A DNA stretch of 64,000 nucleotides from Planoprotostelium fungivorum (lineage: Eukaryota; Evosea; Variosea; Cavosteliida; Cavosteliaceae). Of this stretch, positions 21,563 through 34,168 are shown piece by piece. The stretch's first letter is position 1. The number at the start of each line of letters is the position of its first letter. Below the pieces are notes generated by a model. The model made no database searches. It was given only the letters and a program-made list of their open reading frames with translations, and was not told the DNA's origin. Made by a program: the position numbers and the translations under genes. The stretch is from NCBI GenBank assembly GCA_003024175.1, contig MDYQ01000007.1, positions 62,001 to 126,000 of the forward strand, given 5' to 3'.

Positions 21563-23013
21563 TCAGTTGAATAGAATGGGAAGATTCGACGCACGGACCA
21601 TAGCTTTAACGAGAAGACGTTTCTGTTCGAGCTCGTGAGTGCATTCATTACAGTGTGATTGATGTGATGTCTTCAAGAATTTCTTGATAAGGAACTCGAA
21701 TACATCTTTATCGTTTGAATCTTCGAATGTAGTTACTCAGGGCCCTGTCGATCGATTCCTGAAATCCTTCTCATCTTCCGTTTACACAGAATACACTCTC
21801 GATCCAGTCTTACTGTGGTTAAGCGGGAGTGAGATGAGGAGTCTTTGCTCGACCAACAGACGTAAGAACTACATCATGCGATGAGATGATGATCACGGAG
21901 ATCCGATCGATGGTGAGGTGCATGACGCGGATGGTTTTGTAGAGAATTAGATTGTGATGAACAATTCTCATGTCATTACACCTCAAAGTTATTGCAAACG
22001 TCAATGTGAATGGATACCAACTCCAATTGTGAAGGGATTTTATGAGTCCACCACTGTTTCGATGCAATATTTCAGACCCTGTCTGTCATCAGAAGAATAA
22101 AAAAGCAGCTTCACCTCTAGATAGCCCTCTGTGAAGTACTGAAAGGCCCTTTCATCCCAAGAAGTACCCCGCTAGAAGGATGAAATTCTTCGTCACCTCT
22201 GTTGGTGAGGGAGTTCACCTGTGCCCCACTTTAGAACCCTCAGATCGATGAGGGGATACCCAGGCCATTCAAGGGTACTCTGTTTCCTGAAAAAGTCGAA
22301 CTGTTGGGTGGATGATGGAGGGTCACCAGCCATTCGATCAACCATGTCTCCTGTTCTTGTGGCTTCGTGGTACTTGCCTCACTCTTCAATCCGTGTGGCA
22401 ATGACAAGAAGAGTCCTTACAGCAGATGTGCCCAACAATCGAGCTCATCCCTCTTTCAACCAATCGAGGATGGTGGCGATGTCCTTCGTAGATCGCCTGT
22501 CTCACCACCTCTGCAAGATTTAGATGATGTGAGTCAGGTGTGTGGAATGGGCATTGTGGGCAATCCCTCGATCTCACGCTGGTGGAGGACCCATTCAATC
22601 ATCTACAAGAGTCCGTGGCATGCAATCCGGTTGATCAGTGTTGAGGGTTCTTGACTGAAACGCTCGATGACCTTGTCAAACTCTTCGCATTGCAGGCAGG
22701 CGGCGATGGTCTTCTTCTGTCCGGACAGAAGTTGTTGTCTCAAGGAAGATATCAGACAGGTCCCAATCAAACTGGGATTCCAAGCGAGATGGCGGTCTAT
22801 CCAAAGAACTGGATTAGAACGAGATGATCCCTTTGCTGCTTCTAATACCTCACTGGCCTGATCTCTCTCTGGACCACCACTTCACTGCGAAGATCTCTTT
22901 CCCTTCCGGCTAGGTCTGCGAGAGTGGTGCAGAAAGCATGCGACGCTCAAATCGGGTGTGGAGATGTAGAGGATAGCCATCCAGATTTCGGGCGGGATGA
23001 AAAGTTCTTCCAT
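21563..23013 (-). CDS. unresolved gene, possible F-box start and Cys-pair C-terminus
   Basis: Coding signal is present but I could not make one clean exon chain. The ATG at 23013 opens MEELFIPPEIWMAILYIST, which resembles an F-box (Pro-Pro-Glu-hydrophobic-Trp). Further exons read KKTIAACLQCEEFDKVIERF, TGDMVDRMAGDPPS and STLEWPGYPLIDLRVLKW. The last exons give RECILCKRKM, DVFEFLIKKFLKTS and SHCNECTHELEQKR, so two CxxC-type pairs may bind zinc. The stop at 21563 follows LPILFN. The strand is supported by consistent short frames with GTGAG donors. It could be two genes. Confidence 0.4.
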
Positions 23014-23346
23014 CGCTCAACTGTTGATGTGATCGAGAATTAACTGAGATCATGGCTGAGTTGTGCAGGCGCGCCTTCCTGAGCCGAAATAAAAGATCTC
23101 GAGTCACAGCCGAGTCCCAATTATATTATACAACACCTTCAAGTGAGGGCTCGCACACAGAGAGTCACGGGCAACTACATTCTTTATAAAGTGTATTAAT
23201 ACAATTTCGTCCGAGCCCTTGTTGAGCGGAAGTTAGGAGTTGCTTGTGTCGGAGCTGAAATCGGGGAACTTGTCGACAATCGAAGTCTACGTTTTTGATT
23301 TTTCTCCGGCGCTAGGCAGTCTCCTGCAACGTATACAGCAACCAAC

Positions 23347-25313
23347 ATGCTCGCATCGAAGACCGTCACACAACTCTCCCGCTCTATGGGAACCCTCCCC
23401 CAGAGGTCCAACATGAGCGTGAGACGAAAGAGGATGCATTCGACAGTCGTCTGATAAATGACAGTCCTTGAAGAACAGACTTCAAGAGCTCATCCCCATC
23501 AAGGCCGCTGAGATCAAGAAGATCAAGGAAGAGCACGGAGAGAAGATCATCGGAACATGCACCGTCAGCCAGGTGAGATTGTTCACGAGATCTCTCCCAG
23601 CCCTTCGTCTCACTTCCCCAACTCATCTCATTTGACAGGCCTACGGAGGTATGCGCTCTGTCAAGTCTCTCATCACCGAGACCTCTCTCCTCGACGCCGA
23701 AGAGGTGAGATCTCCTCCTTCCCACATTCGATGAAAATGCATCCTTCGATTCTGTCTCAGAGGAGACTGACTGTGAGACAGGGAATCAGATACCGTGGAC
23801 TGAGCCTTCCCGAGTGCCAACAGCAGCTGCCAAAGGCCAAGGGAGGAGAGGAGCCCTTACCCGAGGGAGTCCTCTGGCTTCTCCTCACCGGAGAGGTCCC
23901 CACCCAGGCTCAAGTTCAGGAAGTCACTGCCGACCTCCAGTCCAGAGCCAAGGTGAGCCTCTCACCACCACCCACAGCACATTGTGCATCATTCGAATCG
24001 TCGAACGACATGCGAGAGATGGAGAGTTGACCGAAAGCAGGTGCAAGACTGGGTTCTGAAGCTCATCAAGGACCTGCCCCCCGACATGCACCCCATGACC
24101 AAGTTGAACATTGGTATCAACGCCCTCCAAACTGACTCTGGTTTCGCCAAGGCCTACCAGGAGGGTCTGCACAAGAGCAAGTACTGGGACCACACCTACG
24201 AGGACTCCCTCAACCTCATCGCCAGACTGCCCATCATTGCTGCTGCCATCTACAGATCCACTTACAAGGATGGTGTGTGTCCATCTCCTCTTTCTCTTTC
24301 TTCTCATCGACAGATTTGTTCTTCTCCATCATGTTGTCGAGTGATGATGGGATTGGACTGAAAGAGAGCAGGTAAGCTGGTGCCTGTTGACCCCAAGCTC
24401 GATTGGTCCGCCAACTACGCTCGCATGCTCGGATTCAACGATCCCAAGATCGACGAGATGATGAGACTCTACCTCTTCCTCCACGCCGATCACGAGGTAT
24501 TTATTCCTTTTTATTCTTTTTCTCTCCTCTTCTCATCTCTCCTCTTCTCATCTCTCCTCTTCTTTCTCTTTTGTGAAATTGTTCGATAGATACTGAATGA
24601 TGTTAGGGAGGAAACGTCTCTGCTCACACAACTCACTTGGTGGGATCTGCTCTGTCTGACCCTTACCTCTCTCTCGCTGCCGGTATGAACGGTCTCGCTG
24701 GACCCCTTCACGGTCTCGCCAACCAGGAGGTTTGTTCTTTTTCTCCTCGTACTCCCATCTACAAACGTGTAGATGAGATAGTAAAACAAAATAGGTCCTG
24801 AGATGGACTCTGGATCTGAAGAAGAAGCTCGGAGACAAGCCCGTGACCAACGAGCAGCTCTCCAAGGCTGTCTGGGACACCCTCAACGCCGGTCAGGTGA
24901 GTCCGTCTACAACCCGCCACTCCTGACCCTCCCAGGTCGTCCCCGGTTTCGGACACGCCGTGTTGAGGAAGACAGACCCCCGATACATGGCCCAGAGAGA
25001 GTTCGCACAGAAGCACCTCCCCAACGATCCCCTCTTCAAGCTCGTCTCCCAGATCTACGACGTCGTCCCAGGTGTTCTGACTGAGCACGGAAAGACAAAG
25101 AACCCCTACCCCAACGTGGACGCTCACTCTGGAGTCCTCCTGCAGTACTTTGGACTCAAGGAGGAGAACTACTACACGGTTCTCTTTGGTGTCTCGAGAG
25201 CTCTCGGTGTCCTTCCCTCTCTTGTCTGGGACCGTGCTCTCGGTTTCCCCATCGAGAGACCCAAGAGTATCACCACCGAGTGGGTCAAGAAGTGGGCCGC
25301 TACTGCCAAGTAA
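23347..25313 (+). CDS. CS: citrate synthase, mitochondrial
   Basis: Catalyses acetyl-CoA plus oxaloacetate to citrate, the first step of the TCA cycle. The ATG at 23347 begins [20 protein letters not shown], a basic, Ser-rich presequence typical of mitochondrial import. Conserved blocks follow in order: [15 protein letters not shown] (across a splice), [36 protein letters not shown] and the catalytic His block [20 protein letters not shown]. Next come the second His in [15 protein letters not shown] and the catalytic Asp in [15 protein letters not shown]. It ends [10 protein letters not shown], close to the animal enzyme in length (about 460 residues). There are eight or so short introns with GTGAG or similar donors. 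This is the best reference gene in the window for splice-site consensus. Confidence 0.97.
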
Positions 25314-25537
25314 TCCACAATACATTTTCGTTCGATTCTCTATTCACTCCTATACCATGTCATCTTCTCCTGTACCTGTTATATTCTCTCAAGTGTCCTC
25401 TCTCATAAATGTTGTGTTCTCTCCCCCATGGCTGTTATGACGTCCCTCCCTTGAAACGATAATCACAAGAGTGTCAACCATTTCCGAGTTGTAATCGGAG
25501 GTCAACCGGTTCCCTCGAACATCAGGGAGGAAATGCG

Positions 25538-28500
25538 ATGGAGAACAAGATCGAAGAGTTCATAGCCATCGAATCGATAGACCTCGGCAGACAGTCGGCT
25601 GTTCACTTGCTCAGTCGTCTGGTCAATAATGCAGGCAAAGCCAGAGATGATAACGTCAACAACACCAGGATATCACCAGAGAGATGGGTCAGGTTCATGT
25701 TCGATATCCTCGCCACACCTGATATGCCCCTCTCCGTGCCCCTCTTGAGAGCTGCATCTATCATAGATCACACCGACGTCATTCTAGTCGAAAGAAACGA
25801 CGATAATAACGGCGATAACGAACACGGTGCGAGAGACAATACACTCTACGTCGTTTTTGACACACGAACCACAGAGGAGAACATCGCACCGAGCACGAGT
25901 GCTCTGATTCATGAACTGCAGCCTCCACCGCATTTGTTAGCTGGACAAGATATCGTGGAGCAAGCCATGTCACCCTTCTCTCAACCAGAGGAAAAGAAGG
26001 GTGATCCCTGATGATGTCATTATCACAAGCTAATGAAGAGACAGAGAAACAGAAGAGACAGAAAGTGATCGTTTTGACACAGAATCCACATTCAACACCC
26101 ACATTGGTCATCACTCAAGGTGTAAGAGAGGGTCTGATGAATGGTAAGCCATCCATCTGCAGAGAGACTAACGACGACAAGGAATCATTCTCGTGGATAA
26201 TTACTTCCACTGCCACGCTTTACATCAGATCATGCCCAACATCGTACATAGGAACAACTTTAGACATCTATACGATCCCTCCTTCAATAACAAGAAGAAG
26301 GAAATTCTAACCATCAACAACATTCTCGACTGTCTGAAGGGCGGCAATCTCGCCGATCTGGCCATCAGTGTCCAGTGAGTCGATGAACATCTCCATTCAT
26401 CACTCCATTCATCACTCCATCATCACTCCACCATCACTCCATCGAGGTCACGTTGACCGGTATCAGGACAGAGAACCACTCTCACCACCAATACACACTC
26501 AAACACATCGAAGCTTTCGCTCTGTTGATCGTGTACATCTACCTCTGCTTACTCCCCAACGGAAAGCACAACGATCCACAACGCCTGAAGGACGAGTTGA
26601 GGAGAGTCTACACCTCTCTCAGCATGTACATCAAGAAGGTGAAGTTTCAACCATTGTGCCACTCACATGCATCAGAGTCCAGCATCCAGGGTGGTGCTGA
26701 GGGAGGGAGACAAGAAGGAAGGAAACGAGAGCACGAGGAACATTCGGAGATATTACTCACTGTACGAACTGATCGATGGAATCGTGGAGAAGAGAGTGAG
26801 GATGACAGCCACAGAGTTACAAGATCAGAGGAAGGACATCCCTCTCAAGAACCCAAAGGTGAGATACACTCCAGTCGATGTCTCCCAGGAGGGAGAGAAT
26901 GACTGTGAACAGGATAGACCGGATAATCAAGAGGAAGTGGTGAGATACCACCGTTCGACTCTCTACTTCAACGAGTTCTTCGAATGCTGTCAGTTGGATT
27001 TTGCTTATCGAAAGAGGAGGCTCGAACAGAGGAGGGTCTCCACTAAAAAGTGAGGAGAACAGAGAGACGTGGACTGACGTGAGATAGGACCATCAAGGAG
27101 AAAGACAAGGAGAACAGGAGAAGAGGTGAAGTATGGGACGATCACCCTTCTGATGTCTGGCAGAGTTGATCGCACAACAAGAGATCTGCTTCGAAAAGAT
27201 CATCTTCTGGTTGGGGAAATCCACCAACATTGTGAGTCCTTTGAATGAGAGTCATTGAGACTGTTCAGGTCCTCATTCACCTCCGACACATCTGTTCAGA
27301 GAAAGAGTATCTGTCGGAATCGATGAGAGAGGAGAACATCAGCATACTGATCGACGTGCTGAGAGTGTATGCCGTATTCACAGATCACTCCAGACCCCAA
27401 GTGGGGGGAAAGCCTCAGCTCATCGACTCCCAGCTCATCATCATCGACTATTGCATGCAGATATTAACCACTGGTCTACAGGGCGCATACGGTGCGTCTC
27501 ATCATCATCATCATCATCATCATCACCCTCATCCTCTTCCACATCCATCATCATCCTCGGTACGAAGATCACATCGTCACTCTTATGTTCGATTGAATGT
27601 GATTTCAGATAAGAATTTAGAGATTCCCCTGTGGTTCAACAATAAGACGGAGAAGATTGCCAAGATCATCCTCTCCTTCATCGGTGACTTCCAAGAGATG
27701 AGAGATGAATCCGATGAATCCATGTACGAGCATTACACTTCAGCTTGGTTCTCAAACTGTTTCCTCTACCTCGGTGCCGCATACGGTATACCTTTCTTCT
27801 CCTCTCCCCTCTCTTCTCTTGTCTTCTCCCCTCTCATCTCTTCTCTTGTCTTCTCCCCTCTCATCTCTTCTCTTGTCTTCTCCCCTCTCATCTCTCCTCT
27901 TAGGATTAGCAAGTGAGGAGACCAACGACAAGATCCTCCACTTCATCCACGAATTCGCTCAGAATCGTCCGAGAGAGATCGTGTGAGTATTGTACATTCA
28001 CTCTCTGTCACCATTCTCATTCCACCAGTGAATCACCTCACGTGGGAAATTTCTTGAACGGAATGAGCTATCTCATGGTGGGACTGCAAGATGGAGACAT
28101 GATGCAACAGATCGTCCACGACGTCCTCTGTCTGTGGGACGTGTCCCTCACCTCAGAGGTATCCGAACAGCCCAGTCACCACCGAACCGTGGCCAGAGGT
28201 GAAGAAACCATGTCACGAGAGAGTGAAGGGAGACAGATACAAAGATTCCCTATGTCGATCACGGTCTGACGATCATGAAATTGACCGAATTCATCTGCAA
28301 GGCCAAATTGGAGAAATTGACACTGGTGGGGAACGAGCAAGAGATCAACGTGTGGATCAACACTTTTGTCGGACAGGTGAGATCCTCATCCCTTCTCAGT
28401 GGATGAATCGTGCAGGTGACGGATCACTTTTACGATTCGGCCAACACGGGGATATCAAGGATGATGTCTCTGTATGCCATGGCGGGTAACGTGTACGTCT

Positions 28501-30811
28501 CTTCTCATGTGATGTGACACTTCTCATGGATGGTAGGAGATCAGTGCAGAAGTTTGTCAAGGAGTCACCCGCCATCGTCATCACACCTGAAGTGGAATAT
28601 TCCATGTCACATCTCGATCAGGTTCTCCTCTTCTCATCATTCTCATCTCTCCTCTTCTCATCATTCTCATCTCTCCTCTTCTCATCAATCACATCTCTCC
28701 TCTTCTCATCATTCTCATCTCTCCTCTTCATCATTCTCATCTCTCCTTCTAAATAGTAATACGATACGGTAGGTCATCGTACAGAGTGCCACCTTGTGGT
28801 TACAAGATCAATTGCCGGCCATCCATCAGGACAAGAGTGAGTCGATCTACACTCCTCTCTTCATCCATAGACAAACTGTGAATCGAACTGAAATACACAG
28901 ACATGACGAGAGAATGGTGGAAGATGGCTACGGCTGTGGCCTGTGAGAGCTGTGCCTCCATCATCTCACCCGTCTATTCTCATCCTCCCTTCCTCTTCCG
29001 CGACATCATCATGGATGTGTTCTTCGATCACGTGATCGGATGTCTCTACGTATTTGACGATCTACGCTGTGGATTCCAACAGACCATCGAATCGGTGCGT
29101 ACACTTACACGTGTCGATCTGAAGGGCGACAGATCGAGAGACACAAGAAGAGCAGGATCTTCAGACAAGAAGTCACGCACTTTGGCTCGGCCATATCCGA
29201 GATGTTCAGAAAAGAGAACGCAGAGGGAAGGGGGCACATCCTGAAGAGGTGAACGAGAGGAGAGGAGAAGACTGAACGTCACAGGTTGAACGATTATGCC
29301 AAGAAGTTGTACGAAGAGTGGAGAGTCTTCTATCTGGTCAACGGAGAGCAACAGTTGACTTCACCGGGAGATTCCAAAGAGAGGAGAGAAGTGTCACAGA
29401 ATGCCAAAGTCCAACGTGAGCGAACGAGAGGGGGGGAGGTGCTGACGCGACACAGTGAGCGCGCTGACTGGGGCGTTGCTACCGATATTACAGAGCACGT
29501 TTATCACGTACACGATGATACTGAATCAGATGATGGAGACGAGAGAGATGAAGGAGAGACAGGCCGTGGATGTTCTCGTCATCTACTCTCACCTCAACTT
29601 TTGTAGAGTCGATTTTCCAGCTTACACGGATGTCGTCAAAGCTCTTCTCTTGCTCGTCATACAACACGATGAGAGGGTGAGTTGAACACATACAGAAGAC
29701 AGGAAGAAGTGGACTATAGAGGATGAAACGTGACACGATCGACAGGTGAAGAAGGCAGAGTTGAGCATGATGATCTTCCACCAGATCCCAAGGGACGTGT
29801 TCCATATGGTAGGAATCCCTCTACATCGCTGTAGACTGACAGTCCACAGAACGATGGATCGAGAGAGAGCGTGGAGGACGCCGTCGGGCTGTCTCGCGTC
29901 TACTTCTTGTTCAGTCTCCTACAGAGACTCATCCCCTCCCTCTCTCAACAGGAGATGAGAGATCACCTCTGTCCAATGTTGATGGAGTGAGTTCACATCC
30001 AATCGATTCTCGTGGATAACGAAACACAGAGGAATCGAATGCCCCCATCCTCAGCTGAACGTATCGGCACAAGAACTGTTTGGCATCTTGTTTGCCCTTC
30101 CTTTTCCAGAGGAATACCTCGACGGTACCACACAAGAGATACCCGTACAATCTCTCATCCTTCCCTCCTATCTAGATACTTCCCTCAAGGTATTCACCTC
30201 CCCATCTCACTCTCTCCTTCTCATCACGAGATGAAACACAACATGAACCACGTCTGGATCTGATGACGAGACAGTACCTACCTGCAATGCCCCAGAACGA
30301 GGGACTGTTGAGAGAGACCATTGGGGTGGCCATGAAGAACCACAGCACCTCCTCCAGATCTCGTCAGACCATCACCAGAGTGTACGACAGTCTGCACAGA
30401 GTCGTCCGGTACACCCTACACAGACTGTTCCAGACCGCCAAATTGGGAATGAAGAAGGGAACTGTGGAATCCACTCAGAGATGTTCTCTCCTGGTGCATC
30501 AGATCAACCACGTGGACCCTTCTCTCCTGCCGGAGCTGTTTGGAATGATAGAAGAGGTCCTTCTGATGGGAGAGGAGAAGGGAAAGGTGAGGAGGGAGAG
30601 ACAAAGTCCAATTGATGGAGGACAGATCACGATGGTGAGGATGTGCTATGACGTCATCACAAAGAGCTTCGATTATTCGAGGAAGAACACGTGCATCACG
30701 TGGTATCTGGAGTTGCTGGAGGGTTTAGACTTGAGGAAAGAAGAGGAGATGAATGGAAGGGCGGAGGTCATCAGGAACACGGGGTTACCGAGAGCATTTC
30801 CCGCCATGTAA
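25538..30811 (+). CDS. very large alpha-helical protein, HEAT/ARM-like, unrecognised
   Basis: A chain of about 20 exons on one strand gives roughly 1500 residues. It begins MENKIEEFIAIESIDLGRQS and ends NTGLPRAFPAM. The protein is dominated by amphipathic helices, for example HIEAFALLIVYIYLCLLP, DVLVIYSHLNFCRVDFPAY, VVKALLLLVIQHDERV and EMRDHLCPMLMEGIE, which is the look of a HEAT or armadillo solenoid. An importin/exportin-type karyopherin is one candidate, but I cannot match a family. Two introns have been expanded by pyrimidine minisatellites. Splices such as LMNG-IILVDNYF (39-nt intron) support continuity, but a split into two genes cannot be excluded. Confidence 0.5.
27490..27545. repeat. 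(CAT)n microsatellite in intron
   Basis: A run of ATCATCATC units followed by CCTCATCCTC, inside an intron of the large helical protein. Its histidine-run translation is an artefact. Confidence 0.6.
27788..27902. repeat. pyrimidine minisatellite filling an intron, about 27-bp unit
   Basis: Three to four copies of a CTTCTCCCCTCTCATCTCTT-type unit occupy almost the whole intron between GGTATACC and CTCTTAG. The strand bias is entirely C/T on the coding strand, effectively one long polypyrimidine tract. Confidence 0.75.
28618..28756. repeat. pyrimidine minisatellite filling an intron, about 24-bp unit
   Basis: Five to six copies of a TCCTCTTCTCATCATTCTCA-type unit end in TCTAAATAG, the probable acceptor. 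It is related in composition to the array at 27788 and to the shorter one at 24525-24560 in citrate synthase. Confidence 0.75.
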
Positions 30812-31192
30812 AGAGAGTAAATCGCCTTACCTTTCATCTTGAGAACCTTTGAAATAGAGTTAGTGTGACGATAGATGTGTGCGGTAGATGGGTCCGTCAC
30901 GTGAGTCCACCCACATACCCATCAGTGCAATAGACATCTATTTCTGTGATGGAGTTGATCCCAAAAAAAGAGAAACCCGATTCGGAAGGGGTATATTGAG
31001 ACGAGAGAGCTCATAGTATGAATAGAGGGAGCTAGTGCTGGGATGATAAGAGGGTAGATTGTTGCTAGGGAAGGTTGTGTGGCTGTGGTTGGGGTAATCG
31101 GATATGCGAGAGTTGGTTGAGTAACCATGGTGACAGATGTATTAAATTAAAAGCAGACTTTTTCTTCTCTCACACATCACAAAACAGGCATC
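30812..31192. promoter_or_regulatory. intergenic region with a GTCACGTGAG E-box upstream of the Myb gene
   Basis: 380 bp between the helical-protein stop and the Myb start. It contains CCGTCACGTGAGTCC at 30892-30906 (core CACGTG at 30898-30903) and an AT-rich leader just before the ATG. No supported gene lies within. Confidence 0.4.
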
Positions 31193-32326
31193 ATGAGCGC
31201 AGCACCTCTTAATGAGGACGAAGCAGGGGTGAGCGTGCGAGCCGATAGGACCATTTCTGAGTGTATGGGTAGTCCGGCAACGATCTCGATGCGAGCAAGA
31301 AACCAAGGAAGACGTACACGCTCAGCAAGCAGAGAGAGCACTGGTCAGACGAAGAACATTTAAAGTTCTTAGAGGCGCTCAAATTATATGACCGTGATTG
31401 GAAGAGAATAGAAAAGTTCATTGGAACCAAAACGACAGTCCAAGTGAGGAAACTTCCGATCTGCCTCTATATTCATTCAGAGGACTGCCAACTGAATGAC
31501 AATCAAGATACGAAGCCATGCGCAGAAATACTTTTTAAGAGTCCAGAAGAACAATACGGGCGAGCGGATACCTCCGCCAAGACCCAAGAGGAAGTCTACA
31601 GAAAAGGGAGATCTGAAACCCTCTGGTGATGTATAATCTGAGATGTGGTCGCTGACAGGTGACGACAGAAGAGATAAAGGTACCGTTCAGCGTCAATTCA
31701 TCCAATATATCCCAACCCGGACCACTCAATCAACCGGCCAGCTTCCATCAATGGATGTACTCGAACAACCTCCTCCCTCAAGTCTTCTTCAACGAGGAGG
31801 GAAACTCTGAAGCACAGCTAGAACTCCACAACCAACAACAAGAGCAATACCAACACGCACAACTGTACATACAACAGGTGACATCTCACATCGAACGTCC
31901 TTCCTCTGACCATGTTAGGTCATGCCACCATCACAGACTCTCATGCGAAACAACATGGCGGGAGAACCGGAAGACACGGGCTTCCTCAACGTCATCTCCT
32001 TTCTGGGTAACGTCTACGACCCCTCCGAGCAAACGTGGAACAACAACCTCAACCCACACAACCGAGAGATGGTCCAAGCTCTCATGCAGAACCTCTCCGT
32101 AAACCTCGCCCAACCTCAGATGAGAGAGCAGTACTCCCACCTGGTCCCAGACGGTTACCGTCCACCCCATGCGATACCCAACGTGCCTCGACCTACCGAA
32201 TTTGGAAACGCCAACAACGGAGAGAGACAGCCGTACTTGGACAACATCGCTCTGACGCCGTACTTGTCTGTGAACAACGGGTCCGGGTTCAACAACGGCC
32301 AAGGGCAGAGGGAGGCACCGACATGA
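31193..32326 (+). CDS. SHAQKYF-class single-Myb transcription factor
   Basis: A DNA-binding protein of the one-repeat Myb class known from plant REVEILLE/CCA1/LHY proteins and from Dictyostelium. The start [12 protein letters not shown] is at 31193. After a 44-nt intron comes [20 protein letters not shown], then [20 protein letters not shown] with FIGTKTTVQ, and in the next exon [16 protein letters not shown]. Together these form a complete Myb/SANT fold with three helices, and the third carries the diagnostic Ser-His-Ala-Gln-Lys-Tyr-Phe. A basic PPPRPKRK patch may be a nuclear signal. The C-terminus is Asn/Gln/Pro-rich ([15 protein letters not shown]), resembling an activation domain. No MPN or SWIRM domain is present, so it is not MYSM1. 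Confidence 0.85.
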
Positions 32327-32546
32327 TGAGAGGAGGAAGTGGAGTTGTGTTCTTTTGGAGGATAGTTGAGTTGTTTGAGGTAAATACATGAGATGGATAA
32401 TCGTTATCCTACATCGTCCTCTCTTCTCATGTGGACATCTCATGTCTTGTGTGATGTGCTCACTCCTGGTTGATGATGCGCTCAGAATTTGTAGTTATTG
32501 GTGTGAGTCAAAATCGTCAGAATGAATCGAGCCAGTTCCATCGTGT

Positions 32547-33124
32547 TCATTCGTGCATTGTTATTGGCATCACTTGATATCCGTGGAGTTTCAATTCTCT
32601 CGTCTCTTGTGCTACAGCACACCAGGCTGCGTGCGATGTCATTTATACAAATCAAATAGAAAGATGATCGATGGCTCACGACAACAACATATGGCGATAC
32701 AGTCCGTTTGAAGAGAGCCCTGAAGAGAAAGTGAGGAAGAGGATACATCGAACAGACTCACGTGGATTCCATAGCGCTTACGGATGACTCCTCTCGTCTT
32801 GGGTGCAAAGTCTATACGAGTCATTGTACTGTAATAAATCGGATACTCACAGCAAGTACATAACCACACAGAGAGACATGACGTAACGGATAATGGCTCA
32901 TCTTTACTGATAGCTCGGTTTTTGGCGAGCTATGATGACATCAACAACACGAAGATAGAAGACGATTTGTGGATAATAAGTATTACCTGACAAGGACAAC
33001 AAAACAGGGAGGTGAGAACTGACACTCAGTGAGGATCGCATAATCACACATCTCTCTCACAGATACTCCAATCTTCGCTGCACTCACAGATGCCAGAGGA
33101 CCATCCTTCGGTAGTCTTCTCCAT
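32547..33124 (-). CDS. PLAC8-family cysteine-rich protein
   Basis: The start MEKTTEGWSSGICECSED (33124) has the Trp-x-x-Gly-x-Cys-x-Cys opening of PLAC8/cornifelin proteins. Further exons give VWLCTCCEYPIYY and RGVIRKRYGIHGSLQTDCIA. The family signature CCCPWCAVAQETRELKLHG (Cys-Cys-x-Pro-x-Cys...Gln-x-x-Arg-Glu-Leu) is restored by splicing with a GTGAGCC donor. The stop is at 32547. PLAC8 proteins are small membrane-associated proteins linked to cell size, metal handling and exocytosis. The middle exons are less certain than the two ends. Confidence 0.65.
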
Positions 33125-33291
33125 CTCCCGCACCCCTCTCTGATCCGCCGAGTCCGAATGACAATCGCCCAGATCAGAAACTTCAAATAACAACCCCGTC
33201 GCATCAACGACAATCAGAGATCAACGTGACAAACACGAGTCTCCTGCACATGAACACGAAATCGTACAATCTATAACATCATATTAACAGG

Positions 33292-34168
33292 CTATTCCTG
33301 CACAGGTGCAGCGGCGGGTGCTTGAGTGTCCACAGGGTGAGTGATGAATTCAGAAGCTTGCCAGTTGGGGAACAAACTGAAGAAGAAGGGAATGACGAGA
33401 GACTTGATCTCAAAGAGGATGCCACCCTGCTCCCCTTGTGTGTCATTCGGTTGCACGTTTGTTGGCTTTGGGATGTTGAATGGGATCTGAGTGAAAAGTC
33501 TCAGTCGCCCGGTCTGGACACTGACAATGGTCAATCACGATCAGATGTGAAGATGAGACAACTCACAGGAAGATGACAAGGGCACAGAAGCAGAGGATGA
33601 AGAGGCGGGAAGAGCCTCCACCCTGGGAGAAGATGAAGACCACGAATGCCAACTTGATGAGAGTCCACAGAGTGGAGCCGTCCTCTCTTCCCTCTTCGTT
33701 ACCATTCTCAATGTTTGGAAACGCGGGTTGATGTTGTTCGTGTTGGTGTGCTTGATGCTGTGCCTGTGGTACTTGTTGCATCTCTTCCTGGACTTGAGCT
33801 GGTTGGAAGCGGTTTCGAAGACCATATGGTTCCTCTGGGATGATTCTCTGTCCATCTGCTTCTCTGTTTATCGTTGTGGCGTTGTTGGAGGTGGTTTCCG
33901 TTTCGGTGCGGCTGATGACTGCGTGAATGCTCTGTGTCTTGGATAGATCATTGTTCGAGAAGATCTGCGACAGGAGCTGATTATCCTGAAGGAGTTTACC
34001 GGCGTGAACAAGTTTTATCTGAGTGACGTTGGGTCTTGAAGGATATTGCTCAGATAGACGCTGTTTGAAATGCAAGATGTTGGCATCCAGTGAAGAGCCT
34101 TGGATGAGGACGTCTTCGTATCGTGAAGATACATTTCGAACTATGACATCGACCGAAGCGGCTTGCAT
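33292..34168 (-). CDS. HERPUD: HERPUD-like ER ubiquitin-domain membrane protein
   Basis: Predicted ER-associated degradation scaffold. Start MQAASVDVIVRNVSSRYED at 34168. Residues 1-80 form a ubiquitin-like fold: VDVIVRN, LSEQYPSRPNVTQIKLVHAG, KLLQDNQLLSQIF. A Gln/Pro/Glu-rich linker leads to a helical pair with LWTLIKLAFVVFIFSQGGGS and RLFILCFCALVIFL, followed after a 45-nt intron by QTGRLRLFTQIPFN. A C-terminal hydrophobic block LVIPFFFSLFPNW then corresponds to the HERPUD tail. In animals HERPUD nucleates the HRD1 ERAD complex and is induced by ER stress. The start was chosen over an upstream in-frame codon because the ubiquitin-like fold begins at the ATG. Confidence 0.7.

Noticed and set aside
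30922-31128. 68-codon minus-strand frame upstream of the Myb gene
   Set aside because: Low-complexity Thr/Pro/Ile composition, in a promoter interval, no homology signal.
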